64,000 nucleotides of DNA from Micromonospora carbonacea (GTDB lineage: Bacteria; Actinomycetota; Actinomycetes; Mycobacteriales; Micromonosporaceae). The notes under the pieces are model-generated. The model worked only from the letters and a program-made list of their open reading frames with translations, was not told the DNA's origin and did not search any database. A program made the translations under genes and the position numbers. Within the stretch, counting starts at the first letter, position 1. Each line of letters starts with the position of its first letter. The stretch lies in assembly GCF_014205165.1 (NCBI RefSeq), contig NZ_JACHMZ010000001.1, forward strand, positions 682,001 through 746,000, written 5' to 3'. Below are positions 1-9,182 of the stretch, in pieces.

Positions 1-1
1 G

Positions 2-1165
2 GGGGTGATGTTCCAGAAGGCACAGGTCCTGGCCCGCAACGGCCTGTTCACGTCGGAGGGGGAGTTCCACGCCCGGCAGCGCCGACTCATCCAGCCGGCA
101 GTCCACGCCTCCGAGATCGCCGGCTACACCCGGACCATGGGGGACCACGTCCAGGGGCTGGTGACCGCATGGGCCGACGGGGAAGTCGTCCGGATGGACG
201 AGGTCACCTTCCCGCTGGCGCTCGGCATCGTCGCCCGGGTCCTGTTCTCCACGGACCTCGACCCGGAGGCCGCGGCCGAGGTCCAGGAGACCCTCCCCGT
301 GCTGCTGCGGGGTCTCGGCCAGCGCGCCCTGGCGCCGTTCGACTTCCTGGACCGGTTGCCGACGCCGACCAACCGGGCGTTCGAGCGCGCGCTGCCGCGG
401 TTCCAGGCCGTGGTCTACCGGATGATCCGTCAGCACCGGCTAGACCTCGGGCAACACCCGGACCTGCTGACCTCGCTGCTGCGGGCCGTGGACGCGGACA
501 CCGGTGCGGCCATGACGGACGACCAGGTCTACGACGAGGTCACCAGCATGATCATCGCCGGCAGCGAGACGACGGCGGCTGCGATGTCCTGGGCGGCCTA
601 CCTGCTCGCCGCCCACCCGGCTGCGCAACGCGCCGTGCAGGACGAGGTCGACGACGTCCTACAGGGCCGTCCGGTGCGGTACGAGGACCTGGGGCGACTG
701 CAGTACACCCATCGCGTCGTCAAGGAGACCCTGCGCCTCTACCCGACCACCTGGATGCTGATGCGCCGTCCCCTCGTCGACGTCGACCTCGGCGGCTACC
801 GGCTCCCGGCCGATGCGATGGTGCTGTTCTCCATCTTCGCCCTGCACCGCGACCCGGCCCTCTTCCCGGATCCGGAGCACTTCGACCCGGACCGCTGGCT
901 GCCGGCCCGTGCCGAGACGATTCCGCCCCACGCCTACCTGCCCTTCGGCGCCGGCCCGCGAGGGTGCATCGGGGGCCCGTTCTCCCACACCGAGGCGTCG
1001 GTGTTCCTCGCCACCCTGGCCCAACGGCACACCCTGGTTCCGGTGTCCGACGAACCGGCCCGGATCGTCACCACGCTCATCCCGATGCCGGGGCCCATTC
1101 CGCTGGCCGTGCGTCCCCGCAAGGAGCCACCCGTGTCGACCTCACCGGAGGCGGTGACCCGATGA
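2..1165 (+). CDS. Cytochrome P450, 5' end missing
   Basis: Heme-thiolate monooxygenase, expected to hydroxylate or oxidise a small organic substrate with electrons from a ferredoxin. The reading frame is open through the left edge, so the N-terminal part lies outside the window. Visible landmarks: a C-helix arginine region (FHARQRRLIQPAVH), the I-helix oxygen-activation motif AGSETT at nt 557-574, the ExxR motif of the K helix at 725-736, the DPDRW segment, and the heme loop PFGAGPRGCIGG with the ligand cysteine codon at 965-967. The DPDRWLP...PFGAGPRGCIG style resembles P450s acting on terpenes (pentalenene-oxygenase type); that is family resemblance only. Its stop overlaps the next start (ATGA, 1162-1165), so it is translationally coupled to the cyclase-like gene. 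Confidence 0.93.
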   Translation, partial: GVMFQKAQVLARNGLFTSEGEFHARQRRLIQPAVHASEIAGYTRTMGDHVQGLVTAWADGEVVRMDEVTFPLALGIVARVLFSTDLDPEAAAEVQETLPVLLRGLGQRALAPFDFLDRLPTPTNRAFERALPRFQAVVYRMIRQHRLDLGQHPDLLTSLLRAVDADTGAAMTDDQVYDEVTSMIIAGSETTAAAMSWAAYLLAAHPAAQRAVQDEVDDVLQGRPVRYEDLGRLQYTHRVVKETLRLYPTTWMLMRRPLVDVDLGGYRLPADAMVLFSIFALHRDPALFPDPEHFDPDRWLPARAETIPPHAYLPFGAGPRGCIGGPFSHTEASVFLATLAQRHTLVPVSDEPARIVTTLIPMPGPIPLAVRPRKEPPVSTSPEAVTR

Positions 1166-2232
1166 CACCCCCGACCGTCGACGCCGCCGTCGAACGGGCA
1201 CTGGAGTACCTGGCAGGACAGCACGACCTGTCCTACCCGGACGCGGCACACGTCATGGGCTCCTACTCCACCGCGCAGTTCGTCAAGCTTGACCAGCAGC
1301 ACCAGCCCCTGCCAAAGGCGGGAGAAGAGGCAGGGAGGTTCGCCGAGTTCCGCTGCGTGGGCGCCATCTACCACGTTGCCACCATCACCGATGCGCTCCT
1401 GGACGCCGCAGAGGCCGGCCACCAGGAATGCCGGCGGCTCGCCGACGAGAACACCGCCTGGCTGTTCTCCCAACGCGACGGCGTCTCCTGGCGGTACTTC
1501 CCCGGCTTCGAACCCCTACCGCACGACGCCGACACCCTCGCCCAGGTCCTGCGGATCCTCATCCGCACAGGCCACGCCGACAACGCCGTCGTACGAGCCG
1601 CCACAGCTCTCGCCGCGCGCAGCGCCTGGGACGACGGCGTCGTCAACACCTGGCTGCTCGACACACCCGGCGAACGCGACACGGCCAACCGGGTCTGGGG
1701 CCGGGGCCGGAACGACACCGGCCGCGATCCCGAGGTGGTCGCGAACCTCGCACACGCCACCCACCTGTACGAGCAGCACATCGGGCCCCTACCGCTGAGC
1801 CCGCTCGTCGGCCCGGCGACCCGCTGGCTGATCGACCAGCAACAGCCCATGGGCTTCTGGCGAGCCTCCTGGTATGTGGGAACCTGCTACAGCACCTACG
1901 TCGCCGTACGTCACCTCGCTGCCCTGGACGGACATCAACAAGAGATCGCCCGGGCCGCACGCTTCCTCGCACAGGCACCCGCACCCGATCCCCTCAACCG
2001 GGCCCTGGCCATGCTGGCCCTGACCGCGGCCGGCACCGCCGTGTCCCCTGACGACTGCCATCTGCTGATCGGCAGCCAATTCCCCGACGGCTCATGGGAG
2101 GCAGTGCCCTGGCTCGACAACCACGCCAGAGTGTGGGGAAGCCGCGCGGTCACCACCGCGCTCTGCCTCAAGGCCCTGCTCGCCGTGCAGCGTGACACCG
2201 TAGGCGCGAACCACGACGGCAGGATGCCGTGA
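1162..2232 (+). CDS. Squalene-cyclase/prenyltransferase-repeat protein (single alpha-alpha barrel)
   Basis: A 356-residue protein of the prenyltransferase/squalene-oxidase repeat superfamily (terpenoid cyclase alpha-alpha barrel). QW-type motifs (Q-x3-G-x-W) occur at residues 227-233 (QQPMGFW) and 306-312 (QFPDGSW), with a degenerate one near 104-110. Residues 120-125 (PHDADT) sit where class II terpene cyclases carry the protonating DxDD motif; here it is D122-A-D124-T, closer to the DxDT variants. At about 360 residues it is one barrel only, shorter than hopene cyclases (over 600). It could be a small class II-type cyclase or a non-catalytic relative. The ATG at 1162 overlaps the P450 stop, and its own stop overlaps the next gene, which argues for one pathway. 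Confidence 0.78.
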   Translation: MTPPTVDAAVERALEYLAGQHDLSYPDAAHVMGSYSTAQFVKLDQQHQPLPKAGEEAGRFAEFRCVGAIYHVATITDALLDAAEAGHQECRRLADENTAWLFSQRDGVSWRYFPGFEPLPHDADTLAQVLRILIRTGHADNAVVRAATALAARSAWDDGVVNTWLLDTPGERDTANRVWGRGRNDTGRDPEVVANLAHATHLYEQHIGPLPLSPLVGPATRWLIDQQQPMGFWRASWYVGTCYSTYVAVRHLAALDGHQQEIARAARFLAQAPAPDPLNRALAMLALTAAGTAVSPDDCHLLIGSQFPDGSWEAVPWLDNHARVWGSRAVTTALCLKALLAVQRDTVGANHDGRMP

Positions 2233-3338
2233 GCGACACCCCTTCCACCCCCGCCACCTTGCCGCTGGGGGCATACATCCTGTCCGGCCGCGTGCCTGAC
2301 GCGCGTGCGGGCATCGCCCAGGCGCAGGCCGGAGAGGCACTCGGGCTCAGCAACCTGTGGATCTCCGAGAAGTTCGGCACGAAGGATCTCGGCGCCCTCG
2401 CAGGCGCACTGGCCGCATGCACCACAAGACCCGGCATCGCCGCCGGAGTCGTCCCCCTTCAGACCCGGCACCCCTTGCAGCTCGCGTCACTCGCGACCAC
2501 CCTCCAGTCGCTGACCGCAGGCCGCTTCCTGCTCGGGCTCGGACGCGGCGGCGGCTGGCTGTCCGGACTCGGCGTGCCGCCCACCGCCACGGCACGGATG
2601 GTTGTCGACACCGTGACCATGCTGCGCCGGCTGTGGAACGGCGAAGAGGTGACCTACCACGGCCCCGTGGGCGATTTCCCGAGGCTTCAGCTCCGGGAAC
2701 TGCCGACCACACCGCCACCCCGCGTCGTCCTGGCCGGGATAGGTGAGCAGTCCCTGCGGCTCGCCGGAGAACACTTCGACGGTGTGCTCCTGCCGGCGTT
2801 CACCACGCCGCAGGCGGTCGCACGGACCGCCGCCCGCGTCCGCCAGACCGCGGCGACCTGCGGCCGTAGCCCGAACGCCGTGCGCGTCTACGCCACCGTC
2901 CTCACCGTGGCCGACCCGACACCCGAGGCCAGGGCTGTCATCGCGGGTCGGGCGGCAACCTACCTACAGGCTCCCGTCGGCGGCGAACGGCTGGTCCGGA
3001 CCAACGGCTGGGACCTGGACGCGCTTCGACGACTGCGCGGACACCCCCACATCGCCCGGCTCGGCGACACGTACGCCGACGCCGTCCTCGACCCCCTCGA
3101 CCTCGCCGAGGCCGCCGACCTGATACCCGCTACCTGGCTTGACGAGTCCACCGCAACCGGAAGCCCCCATGCCTGCGCCGCCCGGCTTCAGGACTACCTC
3201 GACGCCGGTGCCGACGAGCTGGTCCTGCACGGCACCACACCCGACCGGCTCGCCCCCGTCATCCACGCTTTCTCTGCGCTCCGCCCACCCTCGCGACCGC
3301 AACCCGCCGCGGCAGACACACAGGACCGCCTGCGATGA
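2229..3338 (+). CDS. LLM-class (probably F420-dependent) oxidoreductase
   Basis: A 369-residue luciferase-like TIM-barrel oxidoreductase. Typical features are the N-terminal strand with LGAYILSGRVPDA, the EALGLSNLWISEKF segment, the AAGVVPLQTRHPLQLASLA loop and the GRFLLGLGRGG motif near residue 100. The family uses reduced F420 or FMN; many actinomycete members reduce C=C or C=O bonds or remove hydride from alcohols. The GTG start overlaps the preceding stop (GTGA, 2229-2232), completing a three-gene unit with the P450 and the cyclase-like protein, so its substrate is probably the P450/cyclase product. Cofactor choice cannot be decided from sequence alone. Confidence 0.85.
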   Translation: MSDTPSTPATLPLGAYILSGRVPDARAGIAQAQAGEALGLSNLWISEKFGTKDLGALAGALAACTTRPGIAAGVVPLQTRHPLQLASLATTLQSLTAGRFLLGLGRGGGWLSGLGVPPTATARMVVDTVTMLRRLWNGEEVTYHGPVGDFPRLQLRELPTTPPPRVVLAGIGEQSLRLAGEHFDGVLLPAFTTPQAVARTAARVRQTAATCGRSPNAVRVYATVLTVADPTPEARAVIAGRAATYLQAPVGGERLVRTNGWDLDALRRLRGHPHIARLGDTYADAVLDPLDLAEAADLIPATWLDESTATGSPHACAARLQDYLDAGADELVLHGTTPDRLAPVIHAFSALRPPSRPQPAAADTQDRLR

Positions 3339-3422
3339 CGGACCGGGGGCGCGCCGGGACGGATCGATGAGCAGACCCGCGACCGGATCTGTGTCATCGC
3401 CCGCGTGACAAGGTGCCCCTCC

Positions 3423-5567
3423 TCACCCCAGGTGGGTGCGGAGGAAGTCGAGCTCCAGGCGGAGCAGGCGTTCCGACAGGCCGCCCGCCGCCATGTGGGT
3501 GGCCCCGGTCAGCGGCAGCACCGAGTGCGGGCGGCCCGCCGCCAGCAGCGCCGCCGACAGCCGCAGCGTGTGCGCGGCCACCACGTTGTCGTCGACCAGG
3601 CCGTGCACCAGCAGCAGCGGCCGGGCCGGCTCACCCGGCACCGGCGGTTCGGCCGCCAGCTCCAGCAGCGAGTGGTGCGCGTACACGTCCATGCCGTCCT
3701 CCGGCAGGCCCAGGTAGCGCTCGGTGTACGCCGTGTCGTACAGCGTCCAGTCGCTGACCGGGGCGCCGGCGATGCCGCAGCGGAACAGCTCCGGGTGGCG
3801 CAGCACCGCCAGCCCGGCCAGCCAGCCCCCGAACGACCAGCCCCGGATGCCGACCCGCCCCAGGTCCAGGTCGGGATGCTTGTCGGCGAGCGCGGTCAGC
3901 GCGTCGATCTGGTCGGTCAGCACCACGTCGGCCAGCCGGCGGTGCACCGCCTTCTCGAACGACGGGGCCACCCCCGGGGTGCCCCGGTTGTCGACCGTCA
4001 CCACCGCGAAGCCCGAGTCGGCCCACCACTGCCGCTCCAGCCAGGCCGCCCGCGCGGCCACCACCTCCTGGTGCCCCGGCCCGCCGTAGACGTCCAGCAG
4101 CACCGGCAGCCGGGTGCCCTTGACGTGCTGGGTGGGGTAGACCACCGCGCTGGGCAGCCGCCGGTCGGTCACCCGCACCATCGTCGGCCGGGGCGCGTAC
4201 GGCGGGGCGGCGGCCAGCGAGCGGAGCTGGGCGACCTCCCGGTCGCCGCGCCACACCGCCCAGGTGGTGCCCGGCTGGTCCAGCGACGCGGTGCCGACCA
4301 CCAGCGTGTCCCCGCCCACGGCGGCCGCGTGCCACCCTGGGGTGCCGCTCATCCGGCGGGCGTCCACGCCGCCGCCGATCAGCGTCCGCACCCGGTAGAG
4401 GTGCCGCTGGCTGGGCTCGCCCTCGCTCGCCTCCACCAGCAGGTCGGCCGGGCCGTTGCCGCCGGGCAGCCGGCCCACCACCCGGCGCACGTACAGCGAC
4501 GGCGGGGTGAGCAGGGTGCCGTCGGCGAACAGGCAGCGGGCGTCGTACCCGTCGTGGGCCAGCTCGCCGCCGACCAGCACCCGCCCGTCGGGCAGGTGGG
4601 CCGGGGTGCCGGGGATCGGCTCCACCCAGCGCGGGTCGGCCAGCTCGGCGTGCACCTGGGTCTCGCCGGTGCGCGGGTCGACCGCGAGCACCAGGCCGTG
4701 CTGCTGCGACCGGCGCAGCACGGTGAGCAGCGGGTTGCCGTCGGCCCAGTCGACGGAGGCGAGGTACGGGTAGGTCTCCCGGTCCCAGTGCACGTCGACC
4801 CAGCCGTCGTCGAGGTCGAGCAGGTGCAGGCTGACCTCCGCATTCGGCCCGCCCGCCCGCGGGTACGCCACCGTGGTCGGCGGGCTGGCCGGGTCGGCCG
4901 GGTCGTGCAGGTGCCAGCGGGGCAGGCGGGACTCGTCGACGCGGGCGGCCAGCACGCCGCGCCCGTCGGGCGCCCACCAGTAGCCCCGGAACCGCTGGAA
5001 CTCCTCGGCGGCGACGTGCTCGGGCAGCCCCCAGGTGACCCCGCCGTCCTCGCCGGCCAGCAGGCTGTCGGTGCCGTCGGGGGCCACCACCCGCAGCTCA
5101 CCCCGGCGGACCCCGTCGGCGGCGTCGGTGACGTACGCCAGCCGCTCGCCGGTGGGGTCGGGGCGCGGGTCGAGCACCGGGCCGACGGTGGCCACCTCGA
5201 CCACGTCGCCGTGCACCAGGTCGGCCCGGAACAGCCGCCCGGCCAGCGCGAACACCGCGATCCGGCCGGCCGCGTCCAGCGCGTACGAGCCGATGCCGGC
5301 GGCGCTGAGCCGCCGCCGCTCGCGCAGCGCCCGCTCGCCGGGGGTGAGAGCGGCCGGGTCGCCGCCCGCGCCGAGCAGGGCCACCGGGTCGGCGACCAGC
5401 CGCTCCTCGCCGGTGGCCGGGTCGAGCAGCCAGAGCGCGTCGGCGGGATCCTCGGGACCGGCCGAGCGCAGGAACATCACCCGGGACCCGTCGCCGGCCA
5501 CGGTGACGGCGCGCGGCGCCCCGTGGCCGAACCGGCGGGTGCGGGCGGCCAGCTCCGGAAAGTCCAC
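3423..5567 (-). CDS. S9 family prolyl oligopeptidase / dipeptidyl peptidase IV-like
   Basis: A 714-residue serine peptidase of family S9 with an N-terminal beta-propeller and a C-terminal alpha/beta-hydrolase domain. The catalytic triad is visible: Ser578 in GWSFGGW, Asp659 in HGLVDDNV and His691 in GATHMAAGG. There is no signal peptide, so it probably trims peptides in the cytoplasm. The GTG start at 5567 lies 7 nt after a -10 element (TACGAT on the minus strand, 5580-5575), fitting a leaderless transcript. It is divergent from mshB. Length and order of domains are normal for the family. Confidence 0.93.
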   Translation of the reverse strand: MDFPELAARTRRFGHGAPRAVTVAGDGSRVMFLRSAGPEDPADALWLLDPATGEERLVADPVALLGAGGDPAALTPGERALRERRRLSAAGIGSYALDAAGRIAVFALAGRLFRADLVHGDVVEVATVGPVLDPRPDPTGERLAYVTDAADGVRRGELRVVAPDGTDSLLAGEDGGVTWGLPEHVAAEEFQRFRGYWWAPDGRGVLAARVDESRLPRWHLHDPADPASPPTTVAYPRAGGPNAEVSLHLLDLDDGWVDVHWDRETYPYLASVDWADGNPLLTVLRRSQQHGLVLAVDPRTGETQVHAELADPRWVEPIPGTPAHLPDGRVLVGGELAHDGYDARCLFADGTLLTPPSLYVRRVVGRLPGGNGPADLLVEASEGEPSQRHLYRVRTLIGGGVDARRMSGTPGWHAAAVGGDTLVVGTASLDQPGTTWAVWRGDREVAQLRSLAAAPPYAPRPTMVRVTDRRLPSAVVYPTQHVKGTRLPVLLDVYGGPGHQEVVAARAAWLERQWWADSGFAVVTVDNRGTPGVAPSFEKAVHRRLADVVLTDQIDALTALADKHPDLDLGRVGIRGWSFGGWLAGLAVLRHPELFRCGIAGAPVSDWTLYDTAYTERYLGLPEDGMDVYAHHSLLELAAEPPVPGEPARPLLLVHGLVDDNVVAAHTLRLSAALLAAGRPHSVLPLTGATHMAAGGLSERLLRLELDFLRTHLG

Positions 5568-5574
5568 ACGTCGG

Positions 5575-5580
5575 ATCGTA
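5575..5580 (-). promoter_or_regulatory. -10 element of a leaderless promoter for the S9 peptidase
   Basis: The minus strand reads TACGAT, matching TAnnnT, with 7 nt to the GTG start at 5567. This spacing puts the transcription start at or next to the start codon. No convincing -35 was seen. Confidence 0.5.
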
Positions 5581-5649
5581 GAGCCGCCCCGGGGGTGATG
5601 TGGCGGACCTGGCGGGACGCGTCGGGGCCGGCGCGGGTGAACCGCCGGT

Positions 5650-5655
5650 TAGAGT
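5650..5655 (+). promoter_or_regulatory. -10 element of a leaderless promoter for mshB
   Basis: TAGAGT lies 7 nt before the GTG at 5663. Because it overlaps the alternative in-frame GTG at 5654, it argues that 5663 is the true start. Confidence 0.5.
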
Positions 5656-5662
5656 GACCGTC

Positions 5663-6583
5663 GTGACGACGCTGCCCGACCGCCGCCTCCTGCTGGTCCA
5701 CGCGCACCCCGACGACGAGTCCATCGGCACCGGCTCGACGATGGCCCACTACGCCGCCGCCGGCGCCCACGTCACGCTGGTGACCTGCACGCTCGGCGAG
5801 GAGGGCGAGATCCACGTGCCGGAGCTGGCGCAGCTCGCCGCCGCCGAGGCCGACCAGCTCGGCGGGTTCCGCATCGGGGAGCTGGCCGCCGCCTGCGCCG
5901 CGCTCGGCGTCACCGACCACCGGTTCCTCGGCGGCGCGGGCCGCTACCGCGACTCCGGGATGATGGGCCTGGCCACCAACGACCACCCCCGGGCGTTCTG
6001 GCAGGCCGACCTCGACACGGCCGCCGGGTTCGTCGTGGAGGTCATGCGGGAGGTACGCCCGCAGGTCATGATCACGTACGACCCGAACGGCTTCTACGGC
6101 CACCCCGACCACATCCAGGCGCACCGGGTGGCGATGCGGGCGCACGAGCTGGCCGCCGCGGAGGGGACCGCCCCGGCGAAGGTCTACTGGACGGCCATGC
6201 CGCGCAGCGTGCTGGAGGCCGGCCTGAGCCACTTCACCGAGGCGGCGGACAACCCGTTCGAGGGCATCGGCAGCATCGACGACCTGCCCTTCGGCACCCC
6301 GGACGAGCAGATCGCCGCCCGGATCGACGCCACCGACCAGCACGCCGCGAAGGAGGCGGCGATGCGGGCGCACGCCACCCAGATCCCGGCCAACTCCTGG
6401 CTCTACTCGATCGCCGGCAACTTCGGGGCCGAGTTCATGGGCGTGGAGTACTTCACGCTGGCGGTGGGGGAGAAGGGGCCGGGCAGCGGCCCGTACGGCT
6501 GGGAGGACGACCTGTTCGCCGGGCTCGGCCTCGACGGGGACGGCTCGGGGCGGGCCCCGGTCGCGGCGGCCGGCGTCCGGTGA
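5663..6583 (+). CDS. mshB: N-acetyl-glucosaminyl-inositol deacetylase (mycothiol biosynthesis)
   Basis: Zinc-dependent deacetylase of the PIG-L/LmbE family, removing the acetyl group from GlcNAc-inositol to give GlcN-inositol in mycothiol synthesis. Starting at GTG 5663 the protein has 306 residues and begins [22 protein letters not shown]; the AHPDDE motif (His15, Asp17, Asp18) and the later GHPDHIQAH motif (His147-His154) provide the metal ligands and general base expected for MshB. A longer frame reaches back to 5600, but a -10 element at 5650-5655 supports 5663. It overlaps the downstream membrane-protein gene by 4 nt. The mycoredoxin near 45.3 kb is another part of mycothiol metabolism in this window. 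Confidence 0.92.
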   Translation: MTTLPDRRLLLVHAHPDDESIGTGSTMAHYAAAGAHVTLVTCTLGEEGEIHVPELAQLAAAEADQLGGFRIGELAAACAALGVTDHRFLGGAGRYRDSGMMGLATNDHPRAFWQADLDTAAGFVVEVMREVRPQVMITYDPNGFYGHPDHIQAHRVAMRAHELAAAEGTAPAKVYWTAMPRSVLEAGLSHFTEAADNPFEGIGSIDDLPFGTPDEQIAARIDATDQHAAKEAAMRAHATQIPANSWLYSIAGNFGAEFMGVEYFTLAVGEKGPGSGPYGWEDDLFAGLGLDGDGSGRAPVAAAGVR

Positions 6584-7050
6584 CCCTGCCCGCCGCGCCG
6601 ATGTCGGTCGTCCCGCCGCAGGCCCCCGCCCCGTCCCCGCCGGGGCGGCCGGGCTGGCCGTGGCGGCTGCTCGACCTCGCCCTGCGGGTCGCCGGTGGCG
6701 TGGTGGCCGTGGTGGGCGCGGTGGCGACGGGCCTGCTGGAGCTGATCCTGTCGACCGTCCGGGTCTCCGGGACGCTGGTCGGCGTGTCGGTGCCGGTGGC
6801 GGTCCTCGCCAACGTCGCGCTGAGCTGGTTCGCCCACGCGGCGGTGGGCCGCCGCTGGGCGGTGGTGCTGCCCGCGACGCCGTGGTTCGTGCTGATGGGC
6901 GCGGCGGCGATCCGCACCAGCGAGGGCGACCTGCTGCTGGCCGGGGACAACTGGGTCGGGCTGGCGATGATCGTGGCGGGCGCGATGACGTTCGCGGTGA
7001 TGGGGTTCCGGCAGGTGCTCGCCCCGCCACCGGCCCGTCGCGACGGGTGA
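6580..7050 (+). CDS. Hypothetical integral membrane protein
   Basis: A 156-residue protein with a proline-rich N-terminus (residues 1-26) followed by about four hydrophobic segments (around 31-55, 62-82, 93-107 and 119-142). No catalytic motif or named family was recognised. The GTG start overlaps the mshB stop (GTGA, 6580-6583), so it is probably co-translated with mshB. A role in mycothiol chemistry is possible only by position. Confidence 0.8.
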   Translation: MTLPAAPMSVVPPQAPAPSPPGRPGWPWRLLDLALRVAGGVVAVVGAVATGLLELILSTVRVSGTLVGVSVPVAVLANVALSWFAHAAVGRRWAVVLPATPWFVLMGAAAIRTSEGDLLLAGDNWVGLAMIVAGAMTFAVMGFRQVLAPPPARRDG

Positions 7051-7131
7051 TGACGACGCACAGGTTGCGGTGGTAGATATTCCTGCCAGGAGGCCCGCCG
7101 TCGGGGCGGGCGGTGCGGCGGGAGGCGTGCG

Positions 7132-7596
7132 ATGGGGGATCGGTGGCGGGCGGTCGGGGTGCTCGCGGTGGCGCTGTTCGCGGTCAACGTGGTCGCCCGG
7201 GTGGTCATCAGGCTCGGCTTCGACGGCGACGACACCGCCGCCGACCGGGTCTCGTTGGCGATGTTCCTGGTGATCGGGCTGATCCTCGCCGTGCTGGCGT
7301 TCCGCTGGGGGCAGGACCGCCCGTTGGGCCGCTGGGCCGCCGACGTGGCAGCCGCAGTCGGGGCGGCACTGCTGCTGACCGTCCTGGTCGGGCCGCTGCT
7401 GGTCGGGCAGAACCCGTTCGGCGGTGGCGCGGGCACCTTCTTCGCCCAGATCTGGCTCTATCTCGCGGCGACCGCCGCCGGTGTCCTCGTCGGCTACCTG
7501 ACCGTCACCGCGCTCGGCCGCGACCACCGCTCGCGGATGCTCAAGCGCTACGCCGAGATCAAGACCGCCAAGCCGCGCCGGCCCGTGCGCCGCTGA
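7132..7596 (+). CDS. Hypothetical integral membrane protein
   Basis: A 154-residue protein with about four transmembrane stretches (roughly residues 8-28, 42-60, 70-92 and 103-125) and a basic cytoplasmic tail ending KTAKPRRPVRR. Family not recognised. The ATG at 7132 follows a GGGAGG ribosome-binding site by 6-7 nt. It follows the preceding membrane-protein gene after 81 nt on the same strand and converges with the GNAT gene. Confidence 0.75.
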   Translation: MGDRWRAVGVLAVALFAVNVVARVVIRLGFDGDDTAADRVSLAMFLVIGLILAVLAFRWGQDRPLGRWAADVAAAVGAALLLTVLVGPLLVGQNPFGGGAGTFFAQIWLYLAATAAGVLVGYLTVTALGRDHRSRMLKRYAEIKTAKPRRPVRR

Positions 7597-7618
7597 CCGT
7601 CACCCCCGCCGTCGCGGG

Positions 7619-8776
7619 TCAGGGGGCGACGCGGGTGAGGTAGGTGTGGTGCGTGGTGAAGCCCAGGCCACGGTAGAGGTTCACCGCCGGGGTGTTGCGC
7701 TGCTCCACCTGGAGGAACGCGCCGGAGGCGCCCAGGGCGGCCCCCCAGTCGGCCAGGGCGCGGATGACGTGGGTGGCGAGGCCGAGGCGGCGGGCGTGCG
7801 GCAGCGCCTCGATCAGGCTCAGCCCGAGCCAGCGCCCGTCGCCGGTGACCGTGCCGCGGCCGACGGCGAGCAGCGCGCCGTCGGCGTACACGTGGGCGAA
7901 GCGGACCTGGTCCACGGCGGTGAGCACGTGGTGGGCGGCGTCCGGGAAGCCGCCCTTGCGCCCGGCGGCGACCGCGAGCCAGTCGTCGGACGGCGCGGCG
8001 GCCAGTTCGACCGGCGGCAGGCCGGCGGGCCCCGGTACGGCGGGCGGGGTGCCGGCCCCCGGCTCGACCTCGCCGTGCCGGCCCAGCGGCGCGCCGACCC
8101 GGCCCGGCGGTGGGTCGGCCCCGGCGGGCGGCGGGTCGACCCGGCCCGGCGAGGCGTGGTCCGCCGGTTCGTCGTCCGCTCCTGCGTGCTCCGGTCCTGC
8201 GTTGCCCGGGGCGGCTTGGCCCTGTGGCGGCGCGGCGCGGCCGGCGCGCAGCGGGGCGAGGGGTGCGGTCTGCACCAGCGTCAGCGGCCGGGAGGTCCAG
8301 CCCCGCGCGTCCAGCTCGGCCCCGACCGGGGCGGCGAGCGGCAGCGGCGTGTTGACCATGGCGGGCTGCCCGAGGTCGGCGTACCAGCGTTCGACGGCGT
8401 CCAGCGCGGCCGGCAGCGGCCGGTCCGGGTCGCCGACCGGCAGCGCCGAGTTCGCCCGGCCCGTCCAGCCCTGCGCGCTGCGCAGCAGCCAGTCGCCGAG
8501 CCGGCCCCGGGTGGGCGCCGGCCACGCCTCGTCGGAGGCCAGCTCCAGCGCCACGACGGCGGCAGCGGTCGGCCGGCGCGCCGGCGGCACCCGCTTGGCC
8601 CGGTGCACCTCGGCCACCGGCACCCGCAGCCGGCCCTGATCGGTGGTCAGGGTGACGTGGGTCTCGGTCAGCTCGACCAGCTCGCCGAGGGCATCGGAAA
8701 AAAGCGGCCGGCCTTCGCGAATCCCCACAATTCGGCGGACCACGATCCGGTGTCCCACATCCTGCTGTCGGAGCAC
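7619..8776 (-). CDS. GNAT family N-acetyltransferase with extra N-terminal domain
   Basis: A 385-residue protein whose C-terminal third is a GNAT fold: a conserved block around HARRLGLATHVIRALADWGAALGASGAFLQVEQRNTPAVNLYRGLGF carries the acetyl-CoA loop (RRLGLATH) and the C-terminal YRGLGF strand. The N-terminal about 65 residues form a small beta-rich module (GHRIVVRRIVGIREGRPLFSDALGEL), and a low-complexity Pro/Ala/Gly linker of about 70 residues lies in the middle. Substrate unknown. The GTG start follows GGGAGGGG by about 6 nt. It is divergent from fdxA, and the two share an 80-nt promoter region. Confidence 0.85.
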   Translation of the reverse strand: MLRQQDVGHRIVVRRIVGIREGRPLFSDALGELVELTETHVTLTTDQGRLRVPVAEVHRAKRVPPARRPTAAAVVALELASDEAWPAPTRGRLGDWLLRSAQGWTGRANSALPVGDPDRPLPAALDAVERWYADLGQPAMVNTPLPLAAPVGAELDARGWTSRPLTLVQTAPLAPLRAGRAAPPQGQAAPGNAGPEHAGADDEPADHASPGRVDPPPAGADPPPGRVGAPLGRHGEVEPGAGTPPAVPGPAGLPPVELAAAPSDDWLAVAAGRKGGFPDAAHHVLTAVDQVRFAHVYADGALLAVGRGTVTGDGRWLGLSLIEALPHARRLGLATHVIRALADWGAALGASGAFLQVEQRNTPAVNLYRGLGFTTHHTYLTRVAP

Positions 8777-8855
8777 GATCGACCCCCTCCCCGGCGAGAT
8801 ACTAGGCTCTAACCGTCGCGGGTGATCGCGGCGTGTCTTGCGGAGGAGAAGACCG

Positions 8856-9182
8856 GTGACCTACATCATCGCCGAGCCCTGCGTGGATGTGCTCGACAAG
8901 GCATGCATCGAGGAATGCCCGGTCGACTGCATCTACGAGGGCAACCGGATGCTCTACATCCACCCCGACGAGTGCGTCGACTGCGGTGCCTGTGAGCCGG
9001 TCTGCCCGGTCGAGGCGATCTTCTACGAGGACGACGTCCCGGAGCAGTGGAAGGACTACACCGGGGCGAACTACGAGTTCTTCGAGGACCTGGGCTCGCC
9101 CGGTGGCGCCTCGAAGATCGGCAAGGTGGAGAAGGACGCGACGTTCGTCGCGGGCCAGCCGCCGCGCGGAGAGGGCCACTGA
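8856..9182 (+). CDS. fdxA: Seven-iron ferredoxin (3Fe-4S/4Fe-4S)
   Basis: A 108-residue electron carrier of the actinobacterial FdxA type. Cys9, Cys17 and Cys50 are placed to hold a 3Fe-4S cluster and Cys21, Cys40, Cys43 and Cys46 a 4Fe-4S cluster; Cys25 is extra. The C-terminal acidic extension is normal for the family. The GTG at 8856 follows a strong GGAGGAG at 8842-8848. The gene overlaps dapC by 4 nt. As a free ferredoxin it could feed P450s such as the one at the left edge, but no direct link is visible. Confidence 0.95.
   Translation: MTYIIAEPCVDVLDKACIEECPVDCIYEGNRMLYIHPDECVDCGACEPVCPVEAIFYEDDVPEQWKDYTGANYEFFEDLGSPGGASKIGKVEKDATFVAGQPPRGEGH

Noticed and set aside
3405..5657. A 750-codon plus-strand frame opposite the S9 peptidase
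   Set aside because: No known motif; the minus strand has a full catalytic triad.
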